64,000 nucleotides of DNA from Paenibacillus dendrobii (GCF_009807035.1 NZ_WUBI01000001.1:2480001-2544000); one strand, 5' to 3'; numbered from the stretch's first letter, positions 51,099 through 60,597 are shown. Made by a program: numbers and translations. The notes: generated from the sequence alone by a model not told the origin.

Positions 51099-51195
51099 TC
51101 TTCGTTTCTCCCCTTGTCTGCCTTATTCCCTTTTGCAGAGTCGGCAATCTGCCTATAGTATAACACAACTCCAGGGAGCTTTTGGCTCTTTCCTG

Positions 51196-51555
51196 TTATC
51201 CCCAAACGGATTCGTATTGGTCTTCTTTGTACCCGACCGTGACTTTACTCCCGTCCGTCACAATCGGGCGTTTGATCAGCATGCCATTCGACGACAGCAG
51301 CTCGATCTGCTCCTTTTCGTCCATACCGGCGAGCTTGTCCTTCAGACCAAGCTGCTTGTATACTTCGCCGCTCGTATTAAAAAACTTCTTGAGCGGCAGG
51401 CCGCTCAGCTTAACCAGTTCAGAGAGCACTTCCGGGGTCGGCGGCTCTTCCGCAATATGATGAAGCTCAACCTCATGTCCGTGAGCCTGTAGCCATTTGA
51501 CAGCGCTGCGGCAAGTCCCGCATTTTGGGTATTGATACACTTCCAGTTTACTCAT
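51196..51555 (-). CDS. ArsC/Spx-family thioredoxin-fold protein
   Basis: A 119-residue thioredoxin-fold protein of the ArsC/Spx/MgsR superfamily. The N-terminal KCGTC gives a C-x2-C redox pair. The later GMLIKRPIVTDG with the ArsC-type KRP motif is retained. It belongs with YffB-like arsenate-reductase-related proteins; true arsenate reduction or an Spx-like regulatory role cannot be decided. It follows the RluA gene closely and may be the last gene of the lipoprotein-pduO-rluA cluster. Confidence 0.85.
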   Translation of the reverse strand: MSKLEVYQYPKCGTCRSAVKWLQAHGHEVELHHIAEEPPTPEVLSELVKLSGLPLKKFFNTSGEVYKQLGLKDKLAGMDEKEQIELLSSNGMLIKRPIVTDGSKVTVGYKEDQYESVWG

Positions 51556-51575
51556 TGCAGTCAACTCTCTTTGTC

Positions 51576-52595
51576 TTATTTCGGTTCAAGGTTTCCCGAT
51601 TCCAGACGCTGCCGGAGTTCTTGCATATCTCCGGGCAGCGGTGCTTGGAAGGTCATCTTTTCATGCGTCACCGGATGCTCAAAAGTCAGCTCGAATGCAT
51701 GCAGTGCCTGACGCGGAATAGATTCGTCCAGCTGCATGATCCGCCATGCGGTTTCCGGCAAGTGAGCCTGCAGCTCTTCCTGGGTCGGAACCGAATCCAC
51801 CGCCTCCATCATTTCCTTGTAGACCGGATGACGATACATCTTGTCGCCGATCAGCGGACAGCCAATGCTTGTCATATGTACGCGGATTTGATGCGTTCTC
51901 CCCGTCTCCAGCTTAAGCTCGACAAGCGAGCCCTGATCCCAGCTGTCCAGCAGCTTATACTTCGTTAGCGAGGGATATCCGTCCGGCGTAACGATCCGGC
52001 GATGCGGCTCTTCGGGATCCCTGTCAATCGGGCCGTTAATCTCTCCCTGCCGCGGTTCGGGTGTTCCATGCACCAAAGCCAAATATCTCTTGTCCACGCG
52101 ATTTTCGATCATCTGCTCAGAAATATGCTGGTGTACGTAGGGGTTTTTGGCTATAGCAAGCACGCCCGTCGTTTCCTGATCTAAGCGGTGCACGGCGCGG
52201 AAACGGTATGCTACCCCTTTTTGAAGCCAATAATCCACGACTCCATTCGCGAGAGTGCCCGTATAGTGGCCATGCGTCGGATGAACGATCATTCCGGCTT
52301 CTTTATTCACTATTAACATATGCTCATCTTCATATAGAATCTCAAAAGGAATCGGCTGCGGCAGAATATCGTCGGAGGTTTCCTGTTCCATCCGGATTTC
52401 CACCACATCGCCGGTCCGGACATGAACGCTGATATAGACTCTCTCCCCGTTTAGGGTGATGCCCTGTTCGGTCAGCTTCAGGCGGGACTGCAGTTTACGT
52501 GATACGTGCATGCGCCGAGCCAGGATGGTCTTGAGCAGCCAGCCATCCTCAGCTTCGGGTATGATATAAGTAATAGGCGGATAATAGGATGTCAT
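51576..52595 (-). CDS. RluA-family pseudouridine synthase
   Basis: A 339-residue enzyme that isomerises uridine to pseudouridine in rRNA or tRNA. An N-terminal S4-like RNA-binding segment (~20-70) is followed by the catalytic domain with the active-site aspartate in AVHRLDQETTGVLAIAKN. GRTHQIRVHMTSIGCPLIGDKMY (in parts) is the conserved C-terminal motif. RluA/RluC/RluD subtype is uncertain. It overlaps the adenosyltransferase gene by four bases (ATGA). Confidence 0.92.
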   Translation of the reverse strand: MTSYYPPITYIIPEAEDGWLLKTILARRMHVSRKLQSRLKLTEQGITLNGERVYISVHVRTGDVVEIRMEQETSDDILPQPIPFEILYEDEHMLIVNKEAGMIVHPTHGHYTGTLANGVVDYWLQKGVAYRFRAVHRLDQETTGVLAIAKNPYVHQHISEQMIENRVDKRYLALVHGTPEPRQGEINGPIDRDPEEPHRRIVTPDGYPSLTKYKLLDSWDQGSLVELKLETGRTHQIRVHMTSIGCPLIGDKMYRHPVYKEMMEAVDSVPTQEELQAHLPETAWRIMQLDESIPRQALHAFELTFEHPVTHEKMTFQAPLPGDMQELRQRLESGNLEPK

Positions 52596-53161
52596 TTCTT
52601 GTTGCCGAACACCTTTTTGCTGCGGACATATTCAATATCCTGTACATTGCTTCGGGCATTAGCCGTGCGGGCAACCACAAAGAAATAATCGGACAGCCGG
52701 TTCAGATAATGACGCACCTCCGAATTAATTTCCTTGTCGTGACCCAGGGTTACCACCCTACGTTCCGCGCGGCGGCATACGGTTCTGCATACATGCAGGG
52801 TTGCCGACAGCAGCGTTCCCCCCGGCAAAATAAAGCGCTCAAGCTCCGGATTTTCCTCCTCGTAAGCATCCATCCACTGCTCCAGCCGTTCCACCATTTC
52901 GGCATTTACTTTATATCTGCTCTCGCTTAATTTAACAAAGGCCAGGTCCGATCCGCAGTCAAACAGTTCATGCTGAATTTCCAGCAGGTTCTGCCGCAGA
53001 TCCTCGAATGCTTCTCCTTCCATCAGGCTGACAGCCTGTCCGACGTAACTGTTCAGCTCATCGATGGTGCCGTAAGCCTCTACTTGGAGATCATCCTTGG
53101 ATACCCGTCCGCCGATAACGGATGTTTGGCCTTCGTCGCCAGTCCTTGTGTACACTTTCAT
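52592..53161 (-). CDS. Cob(I)alamin adenosyltransferase (PduO type)
   Basis: A 189-residue ATP:corrinoid adenosyltransferase making adenosylcobalamin. The N-terminal ATP-binding KVYTRTGDEGQTSVIGGRVSKDD (in parts) and the active-site segment VCRTVCRRAERRVV followed by YLNRLSDYFFVVAR are diagnostic of the PduO family. It is coupled to the downstream rluA gene and follows a lipoprotein gene by 35 bases. No B12 riboswitch or cobalamin-dependent enzyme gene is adjacent. Confidence 0.93.
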   Translation of the reverse strand: MKVYTRTGDEGQTSVIGGRVSKDDLQVEAYGTIDELNSYVGQAVSLMEGEAFEDLRQNLLEIQHELFDCGSDLAFVKLSESRYKVNAEMVERLEQWMDAYEEENPELERFILPGGTLLSATLHVCRTVCRRAERRVVTLGHDKEINSEVRHYLNRLSDYFFVVARTANARSNVQDIEYVRSKKVFGNKK

Positions 53162-53196
53162 TGTTTAAACCTCCCTCTGCAGGATGAAATCTAATA

Positions 53197-53736
53197 TTAT
53201 TCCGTCATCGCCTTCAGTGCTTTCAGTGCGTCATCGATATGCTTCGAAGAAATCGGTATCGTGGCATACAGTTTATCAGGCGTGTATTTCAAATCCTTAA
53301 AGAGCTTCATTTGTTTAACCGGAATACCGTACAAATGCTCTGTATTATCAATGGTTTTGTCATCTTTCTCTTCCTTGCTCGCAAAGACGCCCTCCGGATA
53401 CTTTTTGGCATCGAAATGGTCATCCAACGCAACATGTCCGCCAAGCTTGCCGTAATTTTTCATATCCTCTTCAGGTATAATCATAATATCATGCCCGCCA
53501 GCGGCGTATTCCACCATCAGCTTCTGCGGATTATACAGCGGGCTGGCAATCACTTCGACCTTGATGTCCGGACCCAACTTTTCCTGTACTGTTTTTTCCA
53601 ACTGCTCAGAAACCTGTGTCGGATCGGAATTCTCGTCGATCATAAATACCGAAACTCCCGGTTTGTCATCTTTCCCGCAACCTGCCAGCATAAAAACAGC
53701 AAGTATGACCAGCATCAGTTTACCGTATGCCTTCAA
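53197..53736 (-). CDS. Predicted lipoprotein
   Basis: A 179-residue secreted lipoprotein: signal sequence ~1-18 with lipobox LAGC (lipid-modified C20). The mature part (VSVFMIDENSDPTQVSEQLEKTVQEKL...) has the alpha/beta layout of a small periplasmic-binding-like domain, but I do not recognise the family. It starts a cluster with pduO, rluA and the ArsC-like gene. Confidence 0.82.
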   Translation of the reverse strand: MKAYGKLMLVILAVFMLAGCGKDDKPGVSVFMIDENSDPTQVSEQLEKTVQEKLGPDIKVEVIASPLYNPQKLMVEYAAGGHDIMIIPEEDMKNYGKLGGHVALDDHFDAKKYPEGVFASKEEKDDKTIDNTEHLYGIPVKQMKLFKDLKYTPDKLYATIPISSKHIDDALKALKAMTE

Positions 53737-53790
53737 TCTCTGCTCCCCCTCTTTTCCCCAATAGGTTCAATATATCACACATGGAACAGA

Positions 53791-53827
53791 CAAAAAAGAA
53801 GAGCCCGTGCAGAGGATGCACGGACTC
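53791..53827 (-). terminator. Terminator after the DinB-family gene
   Basis: AGAG-CCGTGCA pairs with TGCACGG-CTCT (one mismatch), followed by TCTTTTTTG on the minus strand. Confidence 0.8.
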
Positions 53828-53959
53828 TATTTCACCAGCAATAGAAGCCCGAAAAACGCAGTAAAAAGCATCCCATCGGGGGAAGTCAAGCAGAATATTG
53901 CTTATCGGTCGTTCTTTCTATGAAATTCCGATTATGGTGCTTCCGTAAAAGAATCTCGC

Positions 53960-54490
53960 TTATCGGTTCGCCTCGCGAATGCGCTGCAGCTGATGGATAT
54001 GAGTCGACTCATGAATCGCAATAAAATGTGCCCATTGTGCCGCATTCAATTCGAACCCGAACGGGTGAGGATATACAAGCTCGTTCGTATTTCGTTTAGC
54101 AAGCTCTGGAATAAGGGCTTTGGTTGCAGATCGTACTTCGTTCAGCTTCTCCACTGCCTGCTCATAAGTATTCGTGCCTGTTGGACGGGTTGGCGCAGGC
54201 GCCTCAATTTTCACTCCGATAATGCCGCTGCTTTTTAGGATATCCATGACATCCGTCTTTTTCTCGTCTAGCGGTTCCGACGGCAGGACGGGCTCCTTGC
54301 CCAACATTTGCTTGATTTGATATTGAATGACGCCCTCCAGCTTACCCAGATGCTCTACCACTTCAGTGACGCTCCACCCCTCCGGCTTTTCGCGCAATTC
54401 CTTTTCATCCGGTCCAAAGGAATTCAATACGTTCATTAACTGTGTGCGAACTTGATCCATGTACGGAATAATATCTTGAAATTTAACCAT
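53960..54490 (-). CDS. DinB-family metal-dependent hydrolase-like protein
   Basis: A 176-residue four-helix-bundle protein of the DinB/DUF664 family. The histidine triad that binds a metal is visible as H48 (EVVEHLGKLE), and the C-terminal FIAIHESTHIHQLQRI. Members in low-GC Gram-positives include bacillithiol S-transferases (BstA/YfiT) and stress-related proteins; the substrate here is unknown. Monocistronic. Confidence 0.85.
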   Translation of the reverse strand: MVKFQDIIPYMDQVRTQLMNVLNSFGPDEKELREKPEGWSVTEVVEHLGKLEGVIQYQIKQMLGKEPVLPSEPLDEKKTDVMDILKSSGIIGVKIEAPAPTRPTGTNTYEQAVEKLNEVRSATKALIPELAKRNTNELVYPHPFGFELNAAQWAHFIAIHESTHIHQLQRIREANR

Positions 54491-54624
54491 GGTCGATCCC
54501 TCCGGATTGATATATTCGTCTTACCTTAGATAGAATGAAAGAAATTTAATCTCAACAGACTTGACTCATCGTGTCATGCAGGAGATGATTGTATCATGAA
54601 ACATACCCCAACCCAAATGGAGCT

Positions 54625-54661
54625 AAACAAAAAAATCCCCTGCGCTTAGCGGCAGAGGATT
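54625..54661 (-). terminator. Terminator after the Spo0E-like gene
   Basis: AATCCCCTGCGC pairs with GCGGCAGAGGATT (mismatches), followed by a run of T on the minus strand. Confidence 0.75.
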
Positions 54662-54718
54662 CGACCATTACATACTATTTGCTCCCACAACTGAGGGAAT
54701 CGAACTTGTTTATGTAAC

Positions 54719-54985
54719 TTAGGCTTTATTCTTCTTGGGACACAGCTTCATATATTCGTTAATCTTCAGGTCAAGCAAACTGCTGATTTCGATAACGACT
54801 TCCGAAGTAAAGGACTGTTCCTGCAAAAATATCTGTTCCATCTTATTGCGGAGCATCAAAATTTCATCTTCCAAGGATACATTCTTAATAGAATCCGTCG
54901 TTTTGGTTGTCCAATCACCGCGCTGATTGCCTTCTGCAGTGTAGTCACCGCGATACGATGGCAAATCATATTCAGCACAAAACAA
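54719..54985 (-). CDS. Spo0E-like aspartyl-phosphate phosphatase
   Basis: An 88-residue protein whose C-terminal half (~38-82) is the Spo0E helical hairpin (EDEILMLRNKMEQIF ... SSLLDLKINEYMK), with the family's S-x2-L-D signature. These phosphatases remove phosphate from Spo0A~P and so delay sporulation. The N-terminal ~35 residues (DLPSYRGDYTAEGNQRG) are extra. Start is a TTG at 54985 with GGGAGGG seven bases upstream. Monocistronic. Confidence 0.8.
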   Translation of the reverse strand: MFCAEYDLPSYRGDYTAEGNQRGDWTTKTTDSIKNVSLEDEILMLRNKMEQIFLQEQSFTSEVVIEISSLLDLKINEYMKLCPKKNKA

Positions 54986-55104
54986 AGGTAATCCCTCCCT
55001 GGTAAGTCTTTTCTTGCTCCTAAAGCAAAATTATAACATACAAATTCATAAAAGAAAGTGAATTTTTTGTTAATTTATTCAAAAAACAGAATAAAACCCT
55101 AAAA

Positions 55105-55137
55105 CAATGAACTGGAGCTCCATGAGCCCCAGTTCAT
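55105..55137 (-). terminator. Probable terminator after patA
   Basis: AACTGG-GCTC pairs with GAGC-CCAGTT around CATG; the T-tract that follows is weak (CATTGTTTTAG). Confidence 0.6.
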
Positions 55138-55145
55138 TTGGGTAG

Positions 55146-56357
55146 TTATGATTCCTGCTTAAGCTTGTGAAGAAACGTACCCATACGGTCCAGTGCCTCA
55201 GTTAATTGTGCTACCGAAGTAGCATAGGAGCAGCGCAGAAAACCTTCACCGGTCGCACCAAAAGCCGTACCCGGAACAGCGGCTACCTTGGCTTCAAGCA
55301 GCAGCCTTTGAGCAAAGGCTTCGGAACTGAGTCCTGTGGACGCAATGCTAGGGAAAGCATAAAACGCACCTTGAGGCTCATGACACTCCAGCCCGATATC
55401 ATGGAAACCCTGGACGATCAAACGCCGGCGCTGGTTATAAGATTCAACCATGCGGTTTTTTTCCTCCATGCCGTTCTTTAGGGCCTCCAGCGCAGCGACT
55501 TGCCCCATGACCGGTGCACACATCACGGTATATTGATGAATTTTAAGCATGGCAGCAATAATATCCGGATGAGCACATACATAACCCATCCGCCAGCCGG
55601 TCATGGCGAAAGCCTTGGAAAAACCGCTGACAAGAATGGTACGGTCCATCATACCCGGAATCGATGCAAAGCTGACATGTGTATCGTTGTACGTCAGTTC
55701 GGCATAGATTTCATCGGAAATCACAATCAGATCATGCTTTTCCACGACTTTCGCGATCGGAAGCCAATCCTCATAAGTCATGGTAGCCCCGGTCGGATTA
55801 CTCGGATAGCAGAGAATCAGAATCTTGGATTTCGGCGTGATTTGCGCTTCCAACGCTTCTGCCGTCAGCTTGAAATCATCCTTGGCATAGGTTTCGATTC
55901 CTACGGGGACCCCTCCGCCAATGGACGTAATCGGGGAATAGGATACATAGCAAGGTTCCGGAATCAGAATTTCATCGCCAGGAGCGACAAGCGCGCGCAG
56001 CGCAAGATCAATAGCTTCACTGCCGCCAACCGTTACGATAATCTGGTTCTGCGGGTCATATCCAACCTCAAAGCTGTCATGCAAGTATTGCGAGATGGCT
56101 TCCCGAAGCTCAATCATCCCTGCGTTGGAGGTATAGGCGGTCACTCCCCGTTCAAGGGAATATACGCAGGCCTCCCTGACATGCCACGGCGTCGTGAAGT
56201 CGGGTTCGCCCACCCCAAGCGTGATGATATCCTTGCTTCCGTTTGCCAGATCAAAAAATTTGCGGATGCCGGATGGCGGGATATCCCTGACCAGTGGAGC
56301 GAGATAAGAATTCATCGATTTGACTTGCTGTTGTTTGGTATCTTCATTCACGATCAT
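55146..56357 (-). CDS. patA: Aromatic/N-acetyl-LL-diaminopimelate-type aminotransferase PatA
   Basis: A 403-residue class I aminotransferase of the PatA group (B. subtilis PatA/YugH, acting in lysine/diaminopimelate or aromatic amino-acid transamination). CYPSNPTGAT, SDEIYAELTY and the PLP lysine in VSGFSKAFAMTGWRMGY are visible, as is the C-terminal RCSYATS. The ATG at 56357 follows AAGGAAGATG and is 13 bases after the Lrp-family gene stop, so the two form an operon as in B. subtilis (yugG-patA). Confidence 0.9.
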   Translation of the reverse strand: MIVNEDTKQQQVKSMNSYLAPLVRDIPPSGIRKFFDLANGSKDIITLGVGEPDFTTPWHVREACVYSLERGVTAYTSNAGMIELREAISQYLHDSFEVGYDPQNQIIVTVGGSEAIDLALRALVAPGDEILIPEPCYVSYSPITSIGGGVPVGIETYAKDDFKLTAEALEAQITPKSKILILCYPSNPTGATMTYEDWLPIAKVVEKHDLIVISDEIYAELTYNDTHVSFASIPGMMDRTILVSGFSKAFAMTGWRMGYVCAHPDIIAAMLKIHQYTVMCAPVMGQVAALEALKNGMEEKNRMVESYNQRRRLIVQGFHDIGLECHEPQGAFYAFPSIASTGLSSEAFAQRLLLEAKVAAVPGTAFGATGEGFLRCSYATSVAQLTEALDRMGTFLHKLKQES

Positions 56358-56370
56358 GACACATCTTCCT

Positions 56371-56871
56371 TTACGGTGAGACCATGAGACGGTTATCTTC
56401 TTCACGGTCTTCAAAAATAATTCCGTCTTGTTTATATTTTTTCAAAATAAAGTTGGTTTTCGTAGACAGTACAGAATCGATTGGAGAAAGCTTTTCGGAT
56501 ACAAAGTTCGCGACTTCCCGCAAATTGCGGCCCTCCACTTCCACCAGCAAATCATAGGCTCCGGACATCAAATACACGGATTTGACCTGCGGGTACAAGT
56601 AAATGCGTTCGGCGATTCCTTCGAATCCGCGACCGCGTTCAGGGGTAATTTGCACTTCAATCAGCGCTGTAACCGTTTCTTCCTCAATTTTGCTCCAGTT
56701 TACCACGGCCGCGTACTTAACAATCACATGGTCCGCTTCAAGCTCGGCAATCGCCTCTTTCACCGCTTCCTCATCCACGCCGATGAGCGTTGACAGAAGT
56801 AGGGGAGACCGTCTCGCGTCCTCATTTAACAGATCGAGAACCTTTAGTTTCAGTTCAGTCAGTTCTTTCAT
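56371..56871 (-). CDS. Lrp/AsnC-family transcriptional regulator
   Basis: A 166-residue regulator with an N-terminal winged helix-turn-helix (~5-55) and a C-terminal RAM ligand-binding domain (~65-145, VTALIEVQITPERGRGFEGIAERIYLYPQVKSVYLMSGAYDLLVEVEG in parts). It precedes patA in one operon and probably regulates it in response to amino acids, as YugG is thought to. The ribosome site GGAGGATACTGT precedes the ATG. Confidence 0.92.
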   Translation of the reverse strand: MKELTELKLKVLDLLNEDARRSPLLLSTLIGVDEEAVKEAIAELEADHVIVKYAAVVNWSKIEEETVTALIEVQITPERGRGFEGIAERIYLYPQVKSVYLMSGAYDLLVEVEGRNLREVANFVSEKLSPIDSVLSTKTNFILKKYKQDGIIFEDREEDNRLMVSP

Positions 56872-56967
56872 ACAGTATCCTCCAGCATTCGTTTCACGGG
56901 TTGCTTACAGAACATGTCATACCCGGGAAAGAGATTAATACTTATATTACAATACTTTAGGATGCAT

Positions 56968-57012
56968 GCAAAGAAAAACCGTCTCTGCGGCGTGGGCCGA
57001 ATTAGAGACGGT
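56968..57012 (-). terminator. Terminator after the coat-protein genes
   Basis: ACCGTCTCT (56978-56986) pairs with AGAGACGGT (57004-57012), followed by TTTTCTTTG on the minus strand. Confidence 0.88.
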
Positions 57013-57097
57013 AAAAATGTGCCATGCTTCACCGCAGCATCCCGCGGGTTACATATATTATAGTCCGCTCCCTCCGGTTAACGGGAAGGAAAGCAGG

Positions 57098-57496
57098 TTA
57101 CATGTAATACGGATTATGAATATTCGGCTGATGCAGCGGGACATTCGGAGACTGTGCATACTGCCCCATGCCGCCTGTTTTTTGCTGAACGAACTGGCGC
57201 GTCTTTTGCTGCGTATTGCGCGAATCCTGAATCTGTTTGTCCACGTCCTGACGGAGCGCTTTGGAGGAAGTAGAGTACATATTCATCTGCTTCATCAGAT
57301 TATACAGCTCTCCTTGCATACGAAGGGTGTCGTTGGTCAGCTGCGTAAACATCTGGCGTACCGTCGGACAAGAAGATTCGGTCGTCGCCGTCGTGTATTC
57401 TCTTACCGTTCTTTTCAAATCCGCGAGGATGGTATAGAGCAGGTCCTCATCCTGCATGAATGCAGAGTTGTTTTGACTTTGGTTTTGATAATACAT
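57098..57496 (-). CDS. CotF-family spore coat protein
   Basis: A 132-residue protein with the coat F domain (~16-85: DEDLLYTILADLKRTVREYTTATTESSCPTVRQMFTQLTNDTLRMQGELYNLMKQ in parts) and a Gln/Tyr/Pro/Met-rich tail ending NIHNPYYM, typical of CotF-like outer spore-coat proteins. It lies 26 bases downstream of a second, shorter coat-F-like gene, and both end at a strong terminator. Confidence 0.88.
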   Translation of the reverse strand: MYYQNQSQNNSAFMQDEDLLYTILADLKRTVREYTTATTESSCPTVRQMFTQLTNDTLRMQGELYNLMKQMNMYSTSSKALRQDVDKQIQDSRNTQQKTRQFVQQKTGGMGQYAQSPNVPLHQPNIHNPYYM

Positions 57497-57522
57497 GATT
57501 CGGTTTACCTCCCGTAATGGAA

Positions 57523-57759
57523 TTATTGTTGAGGCTGGTTAGGAGCTAATGACTGGTGCTGCTGTAAAGCCTGGATCAACATCTCCAAATGATGGTCCAT
57601 GGAACGGATATACTGCTGGCATGCCTGTTGGATCGTTGCATTTTGGCTCGTTGCGGCCGTTGCGGCACACTGTTTGATCAATAAATCTTCATTGGAAATC
57701 GAATCGACAATATACTCGAGCTCTTTGCCCGTAATGGCCTGCATTTGACCAGATTGCAT
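57523..57759 (-). CDS. Short CotF-like spore protein
   Basis: A 78-residue helical protein with coat-F-like features (KELEYIVDSISNEDLLIKQCAATAATSQNATIQQACQQYIRSMDHHLEMLIQAL in parts). It is shorter than normal CotF and is co-transcribed with the full-length CotF-like gene downstream; this pairing is common in Paenibacillus-like genomes. It has an AGAGGAGG ribosome site. Confidence 0.78.
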   Translation of the reverse strand: MQSGQMQAITGKELEYIVDSISNEDLLIKQCAATAATSQNATIQQACQQYIRSMDHHLEMLIQALQQHQSLAPNQPQQ

Positions 57760-57891
57760 ATGTTGTTGCCTCCTCTGGGGATGTTTTACTCATGCATATT
57801 ATATCCCGGGCTTTTTTTTCTATGTGCTGATCGATAAACGGCTTATATTTAGCAAATACTGAAATCGTATTAATGAAAAGGAGCGAACACG

Positions 57892-59133
57892 ATGATCTTG
57901 AACAGTGGAAATCTGGCTTGGCCTCATACGCTTCAACACATTCCCGAATATCCCTCGCTGGATCAAGATCTGGACTGCGATGTTCTTGTCGTTGGCGGCG
58001 GCATGAGCGGCGCGATCTTGACCTATGAGCTGACAAAACGGAAATTGAATACCATCACGATCGATAAGAGAAGGATTGGCGGCGGAAGCTCCTCGGCCAA
58101 CACCGGTCTGCTGCAATTTTCGAATGACAAGACACTCACATCGATCATCAACACTTTTGGTGAAGATACCGGTGTTGCTTTTTATAAACTCTGTGAACGC
58201 GCCATGCAAAAGCTGATCGATACAGGTGGTCGTTTATATACAGACCCTCACCTGGTTCCCCGGAGCAGCCTGTACTATGCCAGCCATGAAGATGATGTCG
58301 CGATGCTGCAGGAGGAATACGAGAATTTTCGAAAATACGGATTTAACGTTGAATACTGGGATCAGGCCAAAATCGAGCAGCGGTTGCCATTTTCCAAGCC
58401 TGCCGCGCTCTATACCCATGGAGATGCCGAGGTTAATCCGTTCCGCATGGTGCATGCATTGGTCGAAGCAGCTTCCCGGCACGGCGCACATATATTCGAG
58501 CACACGGAAGCCATTCACTTTGATTATGATGAAAATGGTGTGACATGCCATACCAAGAACTCTAAGATCCGAGCTAAAAAGGTCATATTCACCATGGGCT
58601 ATGAAACTCAGGAAGTGAAAAGAGACAGGAATGCCGTGCTCAAGGTATCCTATGCCGTGCTTACCAACCCTGTAGAAGATCTCTCGGATTGGCACGAGCG
58701 CTGCATGATCTGGGAAACCGCCAGACCGTATCTGTATATGCGCACAACTCCGGATAACCGGATCGTTGTGGGTGGACTTGACGAGCATCCGCCGAAGCCC
58801 GAGGAACGGGATGGTCGCGCGATGCATAAAAGCGAAGTGCTGCTGGACGAGGTGAGGAAACTGTTCCCGAACTATACCGGACTGAAAGCCGATTACGCCT
58901 GGGCCTCCATTTTCGGTTCGACGCATGACGGGCTGCCCATGATCGGCACGCACCCGGATTATCCGAACAGTTATTTTATCGAAGCCTATGGCGGAAATGG
59001 TACGGTGTACTGCATGATCGCGGCGGATCTGCTAGGCGATGTGCTGACAGGAAAAGAACGTCCGGAGCTAGAGATGTTCTCCTTGCAACGAACCAGCAAG
59101 CCCTCGCCTCCCGAGCCGATGGCCTTGATATAA
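57892..59133 (+). CDS. FAD-dependent oxidoreductase (DAO family)
   Basis: A 413-residue flavoprotein of the D-amino-acid oxidase/glycine oxidase (DAO) superfamily. The dinucleotide-binding GGGMSG (35-40) is in VLVVGGGMSGAILTYELTKR, and the C-terminal GLPMIGTHPDYPNSYFIEAYGGNGTVYCMIAADLL (in parts) closes the FAD site. Related proteins carry a Rieske domain at the C-terminus; this one lacks it. The amine substrate is unknown. It runs divergently from the coat genes and ends at a bidirectional terminator. Confidence 0.88.
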   Translation: MILNSGNLAWPHTLQHIPEYPSLDQDLDCDVLVVGGGMSGAILTYELTKRKLNTITIDKRRIGGGSSSANTGLLQFSNDKTLTSIINTFGEDTGVAFYKLCERAMQKLIDTGGRLYTDPHLVPRSSLYYASHEDDVAMLQEEYENFRKYGFNVEYWDQAKIEQRLPFSKPAALYTHGDAEVNPFRMVHALVEAASRHGAHIFEHTEAIHFDYDENGVTCHTKNSKIRAKKVIFTMGYETQEVKRDRNAVLKVSYAVLTNPVEDLSDWHERCMIWETARPYLYMRTTPDNRIVVGGLDEHPPKPEERDGRAMHKSEVLLDEVRKLFPNYTGLKADYAWASIFGSTHDGLPMIGTHPDYPNSYFIEAYGGNGTVYCMIAADLLGDVLTGKERPELEMFSLQRTSKPSPPEPMALI

Positions 59134-59139
59134 GCACCC

Positions 59140-59177
59140 AAAAAAGCAATGTCATTCGCTGACATTGCTTTTTTTAG
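59140..59177. terminator. Bidirectional terminator between the FAD oxidoreductase and the histidine kinase
   Basis: AAAAAGCAATGTCA pairs with TGACATTGCTTTTT around TTCGC, with T runs on both strands; on the minus strand it lies over the last codons of the kinase gene. Confidence 0.88.
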
Positions 59178-60594
59178 TGATTGGCAACCGAATTTCAAAG
59201 GTCGTTCCTTGATGAAGCTTGCTCGATACGTTTATCTCTCCGCCATGCGCTTTCACGATGTCATGAGTGATAGCCATCCCAAGGCCTGATCCCTTATGAA
59301 GTTCACCCGTATTCGTACCGCGGTAGTAACGGTCGAAAATCCGCTCAAGCTCTTCCTTCCGAATCCCTTTTCCATTGTCTTCAACGCAAATGGAGGCCGT
59401 TGCCCCTTTTTTCTCCACATAGACCTGAATGACCACCGCTTCATCATTGTGGACGATCGCGTTATACAGCAAATTGCTGATCGCTCGGCGAAGCAAGATC
59501 TCATCCACATCCATTTTGATGGTCTCCTCATGACATTGGAATTCAATGTTCCGTTTGGCGTATCTGGCATCATTCAACGTGTCGATGACCGCGTTCCGGA
59601 CCAGACTCACGATATTTACGTTTTTTGCATTAAGCGTCAATTCTTTATTTTTCAGACGGGTAGACAGGTTCAAGTCCTCAATCACGGCTTTGAGATACAA
59701 CGATTTGCGTTCGATAATTTCCGCGTAGTCTCTCATTTCATCCACGGAAAACTGATAATCCTTGTCCTTCATCATTTCCGCATACCCCTGGATCGAAGCA
59801 AGCGGCGTTTTGATGTCATGCGAAATATTGCCGATCCACTCTTCTTTCATTCGATCGAGCTTTTTTCTTTCAGACTCGCTTGCTTTCAGCTCCTGGGACA
59901 ATACATTGACGTTATAAAACACTTCCTTGTAGATCCCTTTAGGCTCGTACCGTACCTGATAGTTTTTATGAGCCAGCCGCTTGATCCCGTCAATCAGCAC
60001 ATGCAGCGGGCGGGTCAGCTTTCTGCTGAACAAGTAGGCGATGCACAGCGCAATGAATCCGTCGACGATGATCAGGACCAGACTTCCGATCTTGAGAATC
60101 TGTGCGAGAACCCGCAGATCAAAGGTAAACACCTGCCGCTCCAAATACCTGCTTTCAAATCCTACCAAATAACTGTAACGGTGATCCCTTCCCAGCTTTT
60201 CTCCGAAAAAAACCGTCGAAAATACATCCTTATCCTTGTACTTATAACTTTGGACGATATCCACGGGCGTATATTTGGTCTTTGCTCCTTTCGGAACCCG
60301 GTAACCATATACCTCGTTGCCGTCTTCATCGAGCACTTGAACCCAAGCCTGATTCCGCTGGAGTTCGTTCTTCCCCTGATCGTTAACCGATATGCCTGCA
60401 GGAGATACGACGATGTTTTGGCCCAAGGAGCGGGCGATGGACTCCGCTGATGTTTTTTCGCTGGGCAGCGGGAAGTCCTTGTATACCATTTGCATGGTAT
60501 ACAGGCCGATCACGACGAAAATATTCATGATGATGACGATCACGACGATAAGGACAACGGATATCAAATAACTGCCGGTCAGTCTCCATTTCAT
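59152..60594 (-). CDS. Sensor histidine kinase
   Basis: A 480-residue membrane kinase: first helix (~10-37), extracytoplasmic domain (~38-165), second helix (~170-190), HAMP (~190-245), HisKA with H259 (GNISHDIKTPLASIQGY) and HATPase (NLLYNAIVHND, DNGKGI, GSGLGMAI). The HD-I-K-T-P H-box is of the VanS/BceS-like type. It starts three bases after the response regulator stop, so the two are co-translated. The stimulus is unknown. Confidence 0.9.
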   Translation of the reverse strand: MKWRLTGSYLISVVLIVVIVIIMNIFVVIGLYTMQMVYKDFPLPSEKTSAESIARSLGQNIVVSPAGISVNDQGKNELQRNQAWVQVLDEDGNEVYGYRVPKGAKTKYTPVDIVQSYKYKDKDVFSTVFFGEKLGRDHRYSYLVGFESRYLERQVFTFDLRVLAQILKIGSLVLIIVDGFIALCIAYLFSRKLTRPLHVLIDGIKRLAHKNYQVRYEPKGIYKEVFYNVNVLSQELKASESERKKLDRMKEEWIGNISHDIKTPLASIQGYAEMMKDKDYQFSVDEMRDYAEIIERKSLYLKAVIEDLNLSTRLKNKELTLNAKNVNIVSLVRNAVIDTLNDARYAKRNIEFQCHEETIKMDVDEILLRRAISNLLYNAIVHNDEAVVIQVYVEKKGATASICVEDNGKGIRKEELERIFDRYYRGTNTGELHKGSGLGMAITHDIVKAHGGEINVSSKLHQGTTFEIRLPITKKSNVSE

Positions 60595-60597
60595 GGA